The notes beneath the pieces were generated by a model. It saw nothing but the letters and a program-made list of their open reading frames with translations, searched no databases and had not been told where the DNA came from. From Desmodesmus armatus (taxonomy: Eukaryota; Chlorophyta; Chlorophyceae; Sphaeropleales; Scenedesmaceae), in NCBI GenBank assembly GCA_007449985.2, contig VIIQ02000085.1, positions 62,001 through 126,000 of the forward strand: 64,000 bases of DNA, read 5' to 3'. The translations under genes and the position numbers were made by a program. The first letter of the stretch is position 1. Each line of letters starts with the position of its first letter. This document shows, piece after piece, positions 22,458-33,500 of this stretch.

Positions 22458-25400
22458 TGCGGCTGTTTGGCTGTGTGGCAGGACTAAGGTTTCTGTTAGC
22501 TGTGGAGTGGGAGCATGTTGAGGCGTCATTTTGTGAGGTGAACCCTGTGTTGCAACAGCGCCTAAACCCCCGCATGGGAGGACTGCAGATTATGAGCGTG
22601 CAGTGTGATGTGCATGTGTGCCAAGGCACTGTTGATAACTGCCGCCGCAGTGTTGTTGAGGGCCAGTGACAAGCAACAGCAGTGGTGCAATGGGCGGTGT
22701 TGTACCATCAGTAGCAGTCCAATGCAAGGATCGTAGGGCTGGGGTCGATAGCCGGCCAGGCTGCTTGTGTGGGTGATGAACTGCTGTGTGTGCCATGAAT
22801 GCAGAAGGTCTGATCTGGCAGGGGTGCAGGGGTGCGTGTACTTGCAGCTGCCGAAACAGACAGCAGCACTGCAAAGTGTGTGGTGTTCAAGTTGGGTGGG
22901 GGTTGGTTTGTTGTCTAGTGTTCAGGTAAGGTGCCAAGAGAGTCCCTGAGAGGAGAGTAGGGGTTGGTTGTTGGTAGCACCACTGTTCTTTTGTGCAAGT
23001 TGGGCTTGACTGTTGTTGGATGGCATGGATTGTGTTATCAAAGCAGCTTCCTGTCATGACGAGTGATGCGATACAACACGCAGAGGTAGCATCTCTTGCA
23101 ATGGTTTCAATTATGTGTGCATGCATGTGTTGAATGCTCGGCATTTCAGTTGTGTGCAGGCTTGGAGTGTGCATGCAGTGGTTGCCCTTGCTGACTTCTG
23201 TCGTACTATGCACATCCTGTGCCACAAGTGTAAACCCTGTTATGTTATGGCCTGCTGCCTTCGTGATCTGTCCAATGGTTTTCAGCCACCATGACTCATC
23301 CTCCAACCTTCCTGCTTCGTTGCGCGTCTGGCAAGTGCATTGGTACACGGAAGAAATGCAGCGAAACGACATACAAACCAGATACTTTGACAACTTGCCA
23401 TCTAGTGTGACAAGAGCAGCAATATGCCCAACCATGCACACCAGAGTGAAAAAGAAAACCCATCCACACCATTCACACAAGCACACCTGCAGCTGCATAT
23501 ACATACACAATGTTCTATCAGTGTTCTATCAGCTCATATATACTGCAGTTGCATGCAGGAGCAGTTACTGACAAGTGCCACTACTGCACTGGTGCGCATG
23601 AGCCACAAATCTTGTAGTCTGCACCTGCCAAAAAGGACCCGTTCACTAACTCACACACAACAGTACAAACCACACCACGCCATGACACAAGCCATAAACC
23701 CAGCGGCTAGCAGCGCTGCGTCCCCTGTACAATTGTCTTCTGAGAGCGCAATGTAAACAACGGCTAGGTGTGCAATTGCCGGTGATAAACAAGCAACATC
23801 AACCATTCCCACCAGCAACCCAGCCCTGATACAAACAAACAGGGCAATGTGACAGCACCAACACTTTGTGTGTCTATGTTGTGTCTGCACAAGCTTTCAA
23901 AGGCCGTGAGTGCACTAGTGCAGTGTGTAATGCGCCACCCACGCAAACGTGCTGTATGTGAAGCGACCAACATTCCCTGTGTGCCTGTGTTCTTGGCCGA
24001 AAGCAAGAAAGCAAGAGCTGCTGGTTGTGGTGGTGGCAGCAGCAGCAGCAGCCGCCGCCAGCAGCAGCTTCACTTTTGCCTGTGCTAGCTGCAGCCACGG
24101 CCAATGCACCCATACAAGCAGGCTCACAACAACCCTAGGCTACTAGGACAGTGCAGGCATGATACTGCACCAGGCAGTGTGAAACAATGCACATATCAGG
24201 CATAGTGGAAAGCAGGCGGACCACAACACAGCATGGACATACAGACACCACTGCAAGCACCAATTCAGACCTGCACAGGACACCTGCAACCAGGCCCAAC
24301 AAGCTGTACAGAGGCACATAGGACAGCATCACCCCTTGTGCGGGTGCAGAGGTCACGCAAACGCAGTGCCGCAACAATGTGCTGACACTACAGATGACAA
24401 AGCAACGCAACTGTAGCAGCCGCACAAGCCTTTCTCGGGGTCCAGCCCGCAGTTCTTAGACAGAACGGTAGCGGCGGCGCATCGCTCGGCAGGGCAGCGT
24501 TCTATGACCACTATACCGCCGCTACCAAGCCAGCATGCAACTCTGGAAGCCCAACGCATGCTGCTGCAGCGTGCTGGCGAGCCAGTGATTCAAGCTCTAG
24601 CGGATTGAAGGCCCTCCAGATGTGTACTGCCTGCACAGGCAGGCCCAGTGCGAGGCCCAGCACCCTTCACCAGGCGCCAAAGCCAAGACGTGCACGGACA
24701 TGCTGCGTATGTGGCTCCACATGCCGGCCTATTTCCACCACTGTCCATCACTTGTCACTAGGCGCCCCTAGCCACAACATGCTGCTGTTGCTGCTCCATA
24801 TGCCATTTCTCACCACTCAACGCCGCTTAGCATGACCTTGCCCACTGCCAACAAAATGCCAACAGATTGGCAGGATGACCAAGCGCCACCTTTCGTTCTT
24901 ACTGCCAAGGCCCACCGTATGGCAGGCAAAACATGTTCATGTCCCCATCACACGCACACACTTGCCCTTGCACTGCAAGATCACAACACCCGCCACATAA
25001 AGCGAACTTTTTCCTGTACATCTTTGTGCCCCACTCCCCGCCAGTATGAGCACTATGCATGCTTCCGGCCTGGAAGCTGGTACTGGTGGTGTTGATTTCA
25101 CCATAACAGATCACCAAAAAATCACACAGATCGCACACCCTGCAGCACAGACCAGATGGCCACAGCAACATCCCACAAGGCATACCAAGCAGGGGTCAGG
25201 TAAAACCTGACCGTACTATTAAGTCCGGGTGCTGCGCACCCCCTGGCAGATGGGGTATCTGGTGTGTCGCTTGTAAGGCTGTGTGTCCAGCCATTGGCAA
25301 TTGTGTTTGCCCTAATTAGGCGTTCATGGTCAGCCGGGGGAATCCGCTCTTCTGGTGGCAACAAAGAGGTTTAGGGTTGGGGTTGCCGCTGACCCTAAAC

Positions 25401-25719
25401 CCAACCTCGCCGGTGGCAATGAAAAATGCACTCTGCCGCCACGAGGACATGCCACATCAGACAGCAGAATGCTGTGCAGCCAAGACAATTTGCAGCAATA
25501 AAAAGCAGCCAACAGCTGACATATCATGTGGGGCCACATCCATGTACATGCAACTGCTGCACAGTCCAAGGACAAGCTACTGATGACGACGGTAGCATGC
25601 TGCACAGCTGGCGCGCATCAATCGACGGGAGGTCGCTTGAAGTCACCCAATGCAAGGCAGCTGGACGCAGCCAGCACTCATGCCAACCCAAGCGCACATT
25701 CTCTGTTTGGAGAGGGCCC

Positions 25720-25830
25720 CCCCCCCCCCCGCACCTGCCCGAGGGGGGTGCACACCCCACCGGCTGGCCACACACATCTCAGTCCAGTTACCCCAACTGC
25801 AGGGGACCAGAGGCTAAGCCTCACCGATAA
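25720..25830 (+). repeat. Dispersed repeat family 1, copy 3
   Basis: A run of 13 C, then GAGGGGGGTGCACACCCCAC, CGGCTGGCCACACACATCTC and a tail AGTCCAGTTACCCCAACTGC. It is the most complete copy in the window and has the same order of blocks as copy 1. Confidence 0.7.
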
Positions 25831-26934
25831 GGGGCGCCTAAACGCACGTTCAGCACCTCCCCATAGCCCAGCCGGTCCAGGCCATGACTGGCTGAACAAC
25901 CGGTGGGTCAATCCACAACAAAAAAACCGGCAACTACTTACTCAAGCTGAGTGCATGTGGTGCTACACAACACCTGCTGCATTCGATACTGTGAGCGCCC
26001 ACACCAATCGCAAACTGTCAAGCAATGCCAGCAAGACACCCAATGGTGACACAGCCACGGCGGCAACAGCAGCACGTTACGTGCACGCGACCTGATCTGC
26101 TCCCAAATGACGCAGATGCTGTCTGGACCAGGGGTCCAGACGTGTGCAAAAACAGCCTTGAGCAACAAAGCAGCGCGCCAGGCTATCTTCACAAGGCAAC
26201 AACAAAGCATGTACAGTACACAACCACGCACAAAAGACTGGAATGTGGCAGGAGCGACTCCCAGTCGTCACAAACACAACAAAGCGCAGCAAAGAGCAAA
26301 GCAACAACCACAAGCAGAGCACTATGGCAGGCCAAAGCTATATGCATCCTCAAACAGTGCCAGCAACATTACATCCAGTGCAACACATCTCTGTGATGTG
26401 CTGCCAAAGAACCTTTCAGTGATGTGCACCAGCAGACCCTTTCTGTACTTCGTATGAATAGCCCACACCCATGAACATTGCCCCACAGCATAACCCAGTG
26501 CCAGTTGCCGGGTGGCTTCCCCCTTACCAGTGACCAACTGGCTTTCTAATGTGTTTTCTTGCCACCGCAGGCAGACAGCTGCAAAGATTCCTACAGCAAT
26601 GGCGACGGTGTTGTGAACACACCGACTAATACGCCTCAACAACAGACATAACCACGCCAGCTGCTTCATACCTCCCAACAACAAGCAGCAAAGCAACCCA
26701 TACGCACACCTCGCCAGACACAAACCCACTGCTAAAACCACCATGCGCTGTACACAGCCTGCACTATGAGCACAAATGTGCCCAGTGCACGCTGTAGGAT
26801 GACACGATCTCTGCTGAACCACAGCAGCAGCAGCGAAGGCAGTTGGGTGCTGAACTTGCTGACACCCAGGTCATGGTACGCTAGAGAGAGGATGTGATGC
26901 GGCTTGCGCAGTACAGCCTTCCAGGCTGCGAAGG

Positions 26935-27060
26935 AGGTTGAGCCCGGCTGCTACGCCCAGCTGCCCACAGCAAACAACAAAGCAGCGCAGGCTGTGACAC
27001 AGGTTGAGCCCGCCTACGGCGCCCAGCTGCCCAAAGCAGACAAAGAAGCAGCGCATGACC
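26935..27060. repeat. Tandem duplication, 66 bp x 2
   Basis: GGTTGAGCCCGGCTGCTACG...CCCAGCTGCCCACAGCAAAC recurs 66 bases later as GGTTGAGCCCGCCTACGGCG...CCCAGCTGCCCAAAGCAGAC. The copies differ at about nine positions. Confidence 0.8.
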
Positions 27061-27511
27061 ACCCGACGGCCGGGGCTTGATTGAGCAGCGACCCAACACA
27101 GCAACACCTCCAACAAACAATCAGCCGACCCCCGTCCTTGCCATAGTTGGCCCACGCTGCCTAGCCGGCGCTGCTGCAAGCCTACTGCACAGCACACACA
27201 GACTGCAGACATACACATACGGATGCGCTAGGTACAGATGTAAGCACCGCTGGTGCACTCTCCCACTCCTGATCACGGATGCACTCCCACCCAGCTATGA
27301 AGGAGGCAGGAGATCTGCAGCAGCCAAAGCAGGTGGCTCTGTTCCTAAACCTCAATCCCAACCCCTGCACGAGCAAAAACCCTGCACTGCCAACAGCGCT
27401 GGCCCAATACACTGCCCACCAATGCCTACTGAGCAGCAACCCTGCCACTGTCATGCCGGCGCCGCGCACAAGACGGCACGCAACCGCAAACTCGCAGACA
27501 GCCATCCGCGC

Positions 27512-30500
27512 TCACGACCAGCCTCCGTCGTGCTTGACGCCGCCGTAGGAGATCTCGCTCCAGGACATCGGCTCCGGCCTACTCGCCTTGCGCTCAATCA
27601 AGACGGGGTTGTACACCACTGCACCCTGGGCTGGCCCTTGGCTGCTGTCCTGCGGTGGCGCATCCTGCTGCTGCTGCTGCTGTGGCGCCATGCTGAGCTG
27701 CGCCTGTTCTGCTGCCTGCTGCTGCTGCAGCTCGACTGGCACAGCACATGAGCGCTCCAGAGCCTGCATCACTGCATCAAAGGTGGGCCTGCAAGACAGC
27801 AGCACAATCAAGGCTGGGATGAATTTTGCAAGGAGTATGACCCTGCCGGGGAGCCAACGTAGTTGCTTATAGCTTATAAGTACGGTCCACATGTCAGGGC
27901 GCGACACACACGCACGCACGCGGCGCACACATCTTGAACGGGGACAACATGCACATGATGCAAACATGTTGTGAAGAAGCAGACGAGCCACTGGAGAAGA
28001 GAAAAGCCCATTGTGGCAGGTGGCTGTTGCGTGCCAACAGCAACATGCCGACCAAGATTGCGCCAGGCGTCGACAAGCTGGGTGCACTCCCCACGTGCGT
28101 ATAAAGGAATGCTTGCATGTACATCGCACGTTGTCAACATGTCAACAACACACACCAGCATCACATGCATGTCTTCCTTGTATCCCCAACACCCTGTCCT
28201 ACACACAGCGCAGAGACTGGCAGCCGCTGGTTGACCTAGGACTACAGGCACCAGCAAGAGCGATGAAAGAAGGAAGGAAGAAAAAGACGGAGAAGAGGGG
28301 ACCAACCTGTCCTGCGCTTTCTGCTGCCAGCACGCCTCGGCCAACTGCCGCAGCCCCGTCACTTCCACCGGCATCTTCTTGGGCCATACGGGCCGCACGC
28401 CCTGCATCGCCACCTCGTGCGGTAGCAGAGGGATTGCGACGCCCGCGTACGCGCGCAAGCCTGCGGGGACGGAAACAAGGGCGGTTTGTATGAGGCACAA
28501 CCGCAACCAGTCAGTCAAGCAAATGCAGAGTGGTGCGGCAGCAGCGGGAATGCAACACCCGCATACGCCCGCCGGCCTGTGGGAACAGAAATGCAGAAAC
28601 AAAAATGAGGGAGATTTGCATCAGAACTTCTGTACATATAGGCACAACCGCAGCCAGTCACTTTAACTGAATGGCAGAGTGGTGAGGAGCCACCGACAGG
28701 CGACCCTTGCGTAGCATATGCTGGGTGGGGAGTGTGGCCAGGAAAGTACTGGGCAACGCAAAGGTGGGGCCTGCTCATCGAACAACTTTGAGCAGATCTG
28801 GGGATGGTGAGAGCAAGTGCTGCGCTGTTGGATCTCCATGTAATGCAATTCACACGTGATCTTATGCATACAGCTGCATTGCGAGCAGCAGCCGCAAGCC
28901 AAGGCTGCCTGCGCAAGGTCAAGATGAGTTGCTGACAACAAGATGAGTCCTCTGCAAAAAGATGAGGTAGCTGATGCCTGTGCCAGGGGTAGTAAGCGTG
29001 CGGTCCAAGTACCTTCACTACCCTTACTACCCCTTACTACCCTTACTACCCTCACTACCCCTGACTACCCCTGACCTGCACAACAAGCTCTATTGTGTTC
29101 CTGGCCCCCACCTGTGATGAGCTCGTAGAGCAAGATGCCGTAGGCGTACACGTCAGACGCCTTGCTGATGTGACCTGAGAGGAAGATCTGCGCATGTGAC
29201 AGAAAAGAGCGCACATGGCGTATTGTGAGTGGAGTATTCTGAGTGAGACATGCGGTTGGCCATGGCTAACCACGCAACACGCAACTTTACGCCTGATATC
29301 ATGAAAGGCCAGAGGGCACCTGTTGAGCCGCTGCTGCTCCCCGGGGTGCCATCTAGTATGCATCCAGCCTCTAGTAGGCATGTAGTATGCAAAGCAAGAA
29401 GAGCCTTACCTCAGGAGCCATGTGTGTTGGCGTCTGCATGCAAAGCACAAACAAAGCAGCGCATCAACGGCGTGTCAGCGGCGCAGCAAGGGCCCACTTC
29501 ACACACCAGCAACAACCACGCTGAGCATGCTGATGCCAACATGCCTCGACGCCAACTCCCGAAAACTGCACCGAGTCAAAACGCTTGCTCTGGCAGCTGA
29601 CGCAATGAGGCCTCTGATCCTCCTGCCATTTGCCTGTTACACGCAGTCTGTTCATTGCGTACAGGTCCTGCATCGCCAGCCGGCTTCACCAACATGATGC
29701 CAACAGGCAAGTCTGACTCATATAAGTTTCTCTAACCTCCGTACATAGGCCTGAGGCCCAAACCCTAGACATCAAACCCAGAACTCACCCCACGGGCCAG
29801 CATGGTGGCGTGTGTGTCCTTAGGTCCCAGAGGCATGGCCATGCCAAAGTCTGCTACCTTTGCTGACAGCGGCTGGCTGCCCGCTGCTGTCCACACCTCA
29901 ACACACTTGGCGCTGTGGTCGGGACAGCCGTCACTGCTGCCTGGAGAAGGGTTGACTGTCAGCAGCACGTTGCCGGCCTTGAGATCGCCATGCCTGCACA
30001 GAAAGGATCACAAACGGGAGCCGACTGAGCACAGCTGTCACCACGTGCACATGCCTGTGCACGTGCCCCTGTATCCTTATCAGAACCTGACTAGGATGCT
30101 GCAATTTCTGGCTGCTTTCAGACAAGAAAACCCACAAACTCTGCCACAGCTGCAGTGCAAAGTAATGATGCAGGTTGACAGATGCGCACACTGCCTGAAG
30201 CTGCCTTGCAACAAAGGCAGAGCCAACACGTGCTGCAATAGCAGCAGCGTCGGCCCCAACCAATGCGCTGCGCTATGCAAAAACAAAGGGAAGCTTGTGT
30301 GCCACTTACACAATGCCCTCGCTGTGTAGGTGCAGCATCGCGGCAGCCATGTCATGAGCCAGGCTGAACACGATCGAGGGGTGTGGGAAGGACGTGCCCG
30401 GCAGGCGCGGTAAGCGCCGCTTGTCAAGCGCCTCACGCAACGTGCCCTGCAAAGGCAAATCACACAGAGGAACAGAGGCACCAGCAGATCTCACAGAGAT

Positions 30501-33500
30501 TGTGAGCGCGAAAGGGGTGTGAGCGCGAAAGGGGTGAAAATGGGGTGGGAGAGGGAGTGAAAAGGGGAGGCATGGGCAAGCAAAGCGCCGCTTGTCCAGC
30601 ACTTCTCGCAGCAATACCTGAACCAGCAAACCACACAGACGTGGGCGGCAAGAGGTATGAAATTACAGGGAAGCATGGACAAGCAAAAGTGCCGCTTGTC
30701 CAACGCCTCATGCAGCGCGCGCTACGCCACCAGCATACCACACAGAGTCATACTAAGATCGCATGCATGTCTAGCCTCCAGGTATCACTTCTGTCAAACA
30801 CACCTCAGTAACTAACTGACATTTTCAGTCTCAAGGAGCACCACAGCATTGCAAGCAAGGTCGATGCTGATGAGGCAACTGACTAGCCTGATCAGCATTG
30901 ACCTTGCTTGCAATACTGTGGTGCTCCTTGAAACTGAAAATGTCAGTTGGGCACTTGCCCTTCTGCGCTCTTGTGTATGAGGAACCAGCAAGGGCTATCA
31001 ATCTACCCAACCCATTGGATTGCATTGCAGCAAGCTAGGCCACAACCATCCAAGAGGCGCGGCCAACAGCTGGTAGCACCAAAAAGTGCCTTGAAAATCT
31101 CTAGTAAAGCAAATCTGTAGTAAAGCAAGCAAACACTGACTTCACGGGTTTCCCACCACTGGACAAGTCCTGTCACCACGACACCCTCACCTTCTCACAG
31201 TACTCCATGACCAGCCTCAGTTGCCACCCAAACACGCCGCCAGTCTGGCTGCCGCCGCCCGGTTGCTGCTCGCCAGGCTGCTCCTGCATTTTGGGCTTGT
31301 TCCCGGGCTCCACCCCAGGCTGCACCATGAGAGGGCTCAGCATGTAGGTGTACACCTGCACCACCTGCACAACACAATGACGCCAGCACGGTACAACTGT
31401 CACTTACATATATCGACAAGCACGACACGCCCACGTGCATATACACACTGACCACAACGACAGGGCGCCTCTCGCCTGGAATACAGGTGGTTTGTGCAGC
31501 TGTCCACCACACACAACCCGCCACATGCCCACCAATGTGAGAGCAATCGGTGTGCTTCATACACCCCTCGAGGTGTACCTCCCCACCATCAGTGTGATAC
31601 GCGCTCTGATACAGGCTGCTGCACAGCAAATCAGGTCTGCTTGTCACCTCATTGCTGCAGTCACCAGTGCACACGAGCATGCATGACTGCATGCACACCC
31701 TATAGTGTCTGCTCCGATGCTGGTGCAGAGCTGAACGTGTCACAGTGTGCATGCACCACAGCAGCCGCAGCGTGTCCACTCACGTTTGGATGACTCATCG
31801 TGCTGCTCACAACTGCCTCCATAATCGCCATATGCGGCGGGCTGTTCTGCGCACGCTGCCGCTTGCGCTCCCGCTGCTGCTCCTCGGTGCATTCCTGCAA
31901 GTTTGTCGCTGACTCGTCCTCCCCATCCATCAGCGCATTGCTCTGCAGGTGCATCACCTTCACCGCCACCCGCTTGCCCCTCCAGCTCGACAGGTATACC
32001 GACCCAAAGCTGCCCGTACCGATCACGCTGTGCAGCTGCAACGCCTCCCCGCCACTGCCGCCCGCGCCCTCTGGAGCCGTTGCCGGCAGCGACAAATCAG
32101 GCGAGCCCGGGTCCTGCTGCGCCTCAAGCAGTGGCCGGCTGGCGCTGCCACTGGCGCTGCCCAACTTGCCCTGGCCACACTGCGAGTTGGTGTTCTGCAG
32201 CCGCCGCTGCATGATCTGCATCGTGGTCATACTGACCGCTGTGTTCCACCGCTCGAGGCCGTCCGCAATGGTCTGCTGCACATCGCTGGCTGTGGGTTTC
32301 TGCGCCCTGTTGGCAGCATCCGGAGGGCTGCGGCTATCTCCTGCGCGTGCGGGAGAGCTTCTGCCGCTGGGATGACGCTTGCTGCTGCTCTTTGATGCAG
32401 CTGCCGCTGCTGTGACAGCGCCTGCTGCCCCTGTTGCCTGGCCCGGCACCCCATCCTTGTCCCCCTGCATAACATCTGCACCCGCTGGCCCCGCATACAC
32501 CTCTGCCGCGTGGGGCTTGGTGCTGCTTGGCTGCTGCCCATTGCTCGGCTTGAGGTGCTGCTGTTCACCATCTGCACCCCGATCATCCTGTAAACTCTTC
32601 CCACTGCCCTCTGCTACAGCGATCGACCTGCCAGAGCAACGGTGCCGCATCCGGAGGCCTACCACCAGCAGTCCTACTGCTAGCAACCCCAGCACTCCTG
32701 CCGCCACCCCTATCCCTGCGCGCAGCGCAACCGAGGGGGTTCCGCCGCTGCTGCTGCCGCTGTGGTCATGGCCAGTGCCGGCAAAGAGCTCTGAAGGCCA
32801 TACGTAGCCTGGCATCCGGGCTGCCTCTGTGTCAGGCAGCAGCCAGAGGTTGCTGCCAGCCACGCCCGGGCCCTGGAAGGCACCAACCCTCATGGTGTTG
32901 TTGTCAAGCAGGGAGACACCTGTGAAGGTCAACCCACCCGCTTGCCCTGCACAGGCAGGCCACGCAGCACATACACAAAGACAAACTGTCAAAACAAACT
33001 TGTCTTCTCGCACAGCCAGACATTATGTCTCCTGCTCAAGGGACCGCCGTACCTCTCCTCTACAGTACCTCTCCTCCAGATTCTCAGAGACGCAACATAG
33101 CTGCCAAGCCTCCCATACTTCACCTTGGTATCCTAGCATCCTATATTTTCCAAACAGCTGCCACAGGCAAACAGCTACTGCATGACCCTGGCAGAACATT
33201 AGCACTCCGTGCGACCCAGCAACCCTGACCACCCCATATGCTGTGCTGCCCTTGCTAGGCCGTACCTTGCAGCTGAAGGGCAAAGGAAGGCGCCTGCCTG
33301 GCTTCGTTGGCCACCGCGTCCCACTCCGGCTGTGGAATAAGCAGCTGACTGTCTGATATGGTCACCGGCACGCCGTACATGGTCCTGTAGCGGCAAGAAA
33401 GTCGCAAAACAAACACGTCGCCCCACGAGCAGCACAGTTTACTACAACCACAAGACTGATAAGAGATGCTTACGCAACTTGGACGGGCCGATGCACAGAC

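Larger units (their letters stand above)
22458..27511. other. Intergenic region between convergent 3' ends, repeat-bearing
   Basis: No gene supported in about 5 kb. TGTAA at 23229-23233 (+) is the first candidate polyadenylation signal for the phosphatase gene; another is at 23752-23756. TTACA at 26369-26373 (TGTAA on minus) is a distant candidate for the kinase gene. The region holds a dispersed repeat family 1 copy (25720-25830), a short inverted repeat of GGTTTAGGGTTGGG at about 25369-25410, a GGTAGCGGCGG inverted repeat at 24467-24526, and a tandem duplication at 26935-27060. Open frames here show no domain or splice logic. Confidence 0.4.

Noticed and set aside
24467..24526. Inverted repeat GGTAGCGGCGG / CCGCCGCTACC as a transcription terminator
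   Set aside because: Only 11 bases per arm with a 38-base loop, in a nuclear genome where hairpin terminators are not used.
25369..25410. Telomere-like TTTAGGG
   Set aside because: Only one or two units arranged as an inverted repeat; no array.
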